From NCBI RefSeq assembly GCF_038561935.1, contig NZ_CP102770.1:2108001-2172000 (forward strand): 64,000 nucleotides of DNA, given 5' to 3'. The stretch is from Myxococcus stipitatus. Lineage in GTDB: Bacteria > Myxococcota > Myxococcia > Myxococcales > Myxococcaceae. Below the pieces are notes generated by a model. That model saw nothing but the letters and a program-made list of their open reading frames with translations, was not told the origin of the DNA and ran no database searches. Each line of letters starts with the position of its first letter. The stretch's first letter is position 1. The position numbers and the translations under genes are program-made. Of the stretch, positions 63,621 to 64,000 are shown piece by piece.

Positions 63621-64000
63621 ATGTCGGATGAACTGTCTGGCCTTACCGAGGGCGCGAAGGATGCTCGGGACCTGGTCGAGCTGGCAACCACCGAAGATTC
63701 GGTGGAGGAGCTGCTTCGTCGAGGACTGGACTGGTTGACGCGCGTGGTGCGCTTCGACCTGGCGACGCTGTTCCTCTTGAGGGACGGCAAGCTGGTGTCG
63801 GTGGCGGCGCGCGGGCCGCTCGCGAACGCGAAGGTGCGTCACCACGCGCTGGCGCTCGCGGAGTTTCCTTCCTTGAAGCAGGCGCTGGAGACGCGGCGCG
63901 CGCGGGCCTTCACGGAGGAGGACCACTCGCACGGAGACGGAGACCCGTTCGACGGCGTGTTGGACTTGCCGGCGGGGCACGCGTGCATGGTGGTGCCGCT
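63621..64000 (+). CDS. GAF-domain protein, N-terminal part (probable sigma-54 activator)
   Basis: 126 codons visible before the window ends. ATG 63621. A GAF-like domain starts near 20 (ATTEDSVEELLRRGLDWLTRV) and includes RFDLATLFLLRDGKLVSVAARG and HHALALAEFPSLKQALE. The arrangement resembles the sensory domain of NorR-type sigma-54 activators, but the AAA+ and Fis-type domains would lie outside the window, so this is not proven. Its divergent position, with an inverted repeat and a sigma-54-type promoter for ahpC between them, supports the role. Confidence 0.7.
   Translation, partial: MSDELSGLTEGAKDARDLVELATTEDSVEELLRRGLDWLTRVVRFDLATLFLLRDGKLVSVAARGPLANAKVRHHALALAEFPSLKQALETRRARAFTEEDHSHGDGDPFDGVLDLPAGHACMVVP

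Overview
This is a GC-rich window (by eye roughly 70% G+C) with tightly packed, strongly GC3-biased genes. Several genes point to a myxobacterium of the Myxococcaceae: an ElbD-type multidomain ether-lipid enzyme in its operon, a ferrochelatase with the internal cysteine cluster known from Myxococcus, an SWIB protein with a histone-H1-like tail, ECF sigma/anti-sigma pairs and an FHA-GGDEF protein. There is no rRNA gene, canonical tRNA, CRISPR array, integrase or transposase, so the window looks like chromosomal core and near-core sequence.

The most interesting part is the first 18 kb. Three structured RNAs lie on the minus strand at about 2372-2520, 3282-3418 and 12934-13093. Each carries a tRNA T arm, acceptor-like stem, D arm and anticodon-like arm, but in circularly permuted order: the T half comes first, the acceptor stem is closed by a short loop, and the D/anticodon half follows. 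Each is embedded in a long helix with a shared internal loop (5' strand CCCGGC, 3' strand ACTCGGG). This is the design of bacterial Y RNAs (Yrl), the partners of Ro60. Two of them flank a PPP-type metallophosphatase and sit directly upstream of a vWA protein with a Ro60-like layout. An RtcB RNA ligase gene lies at 16.5-18.0 kb. I read this as a dispersed Ro60/Y-RNA/RNA-end-repair neighbourhood.

Layout: 0-3.4 kb Y RNA, phosphatase and Ro60-like locus (minus); 3.7-7.4 kb Cys-rich lipoprotein, then an ECF sigma factor and zinc-finger regulator; 7.5-10.5 kb a second ECF sigma/anti-sigma operon and a thioesterase; 10.6-12.9 kb PcrA/UvrD helicase; 13.2-18.5 kb PQQ propeller lipoprotein, adenosine deaminase, SDR, RtcB and a membrane protein; 18.5-21.6 kb GNAT, GlgC and the FHA-GGDEF protein with a 51-residue membrane protein; 21.6-30.4 kb a five-gene minus-strand ether-lipid operon; 30.8-31.1 kb the SWIB/H1-like protein, preceded by tandem hairpin repeats; 31.3-39.1 kb treY-glgX, a TerC protein and apaG-hemH; 39.1-42.7 kb a lipoprotein, Sua5 and a TIGR01777 epimerase; 42.7-47.3 kb a GldA/F/G-like ABC operon ending in a DUF4340 protein; 47.3-51.0 kb an unusual operon joining a GvpA-like protein, a histidine kinase, a response regulator and a GvpL/F protein; 51.2-55.1 kb a Rieske-FAD oxidoreductase, AlkA-like glycosylase and zinc dehydrogenase; 55.3-61.5 kb hypotheticals, an AmpG-like transporter and an aminotransferase; 61.7-64 kb ahpC-ahpD-dps, with a sigma-54-type promoter and a divergent GAF-domain regulator cut by the window end.

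No database search was possible. Family names come from motifs and recall. Starts were chosen from ribosome-binding sites, signal peptides and overlaps.
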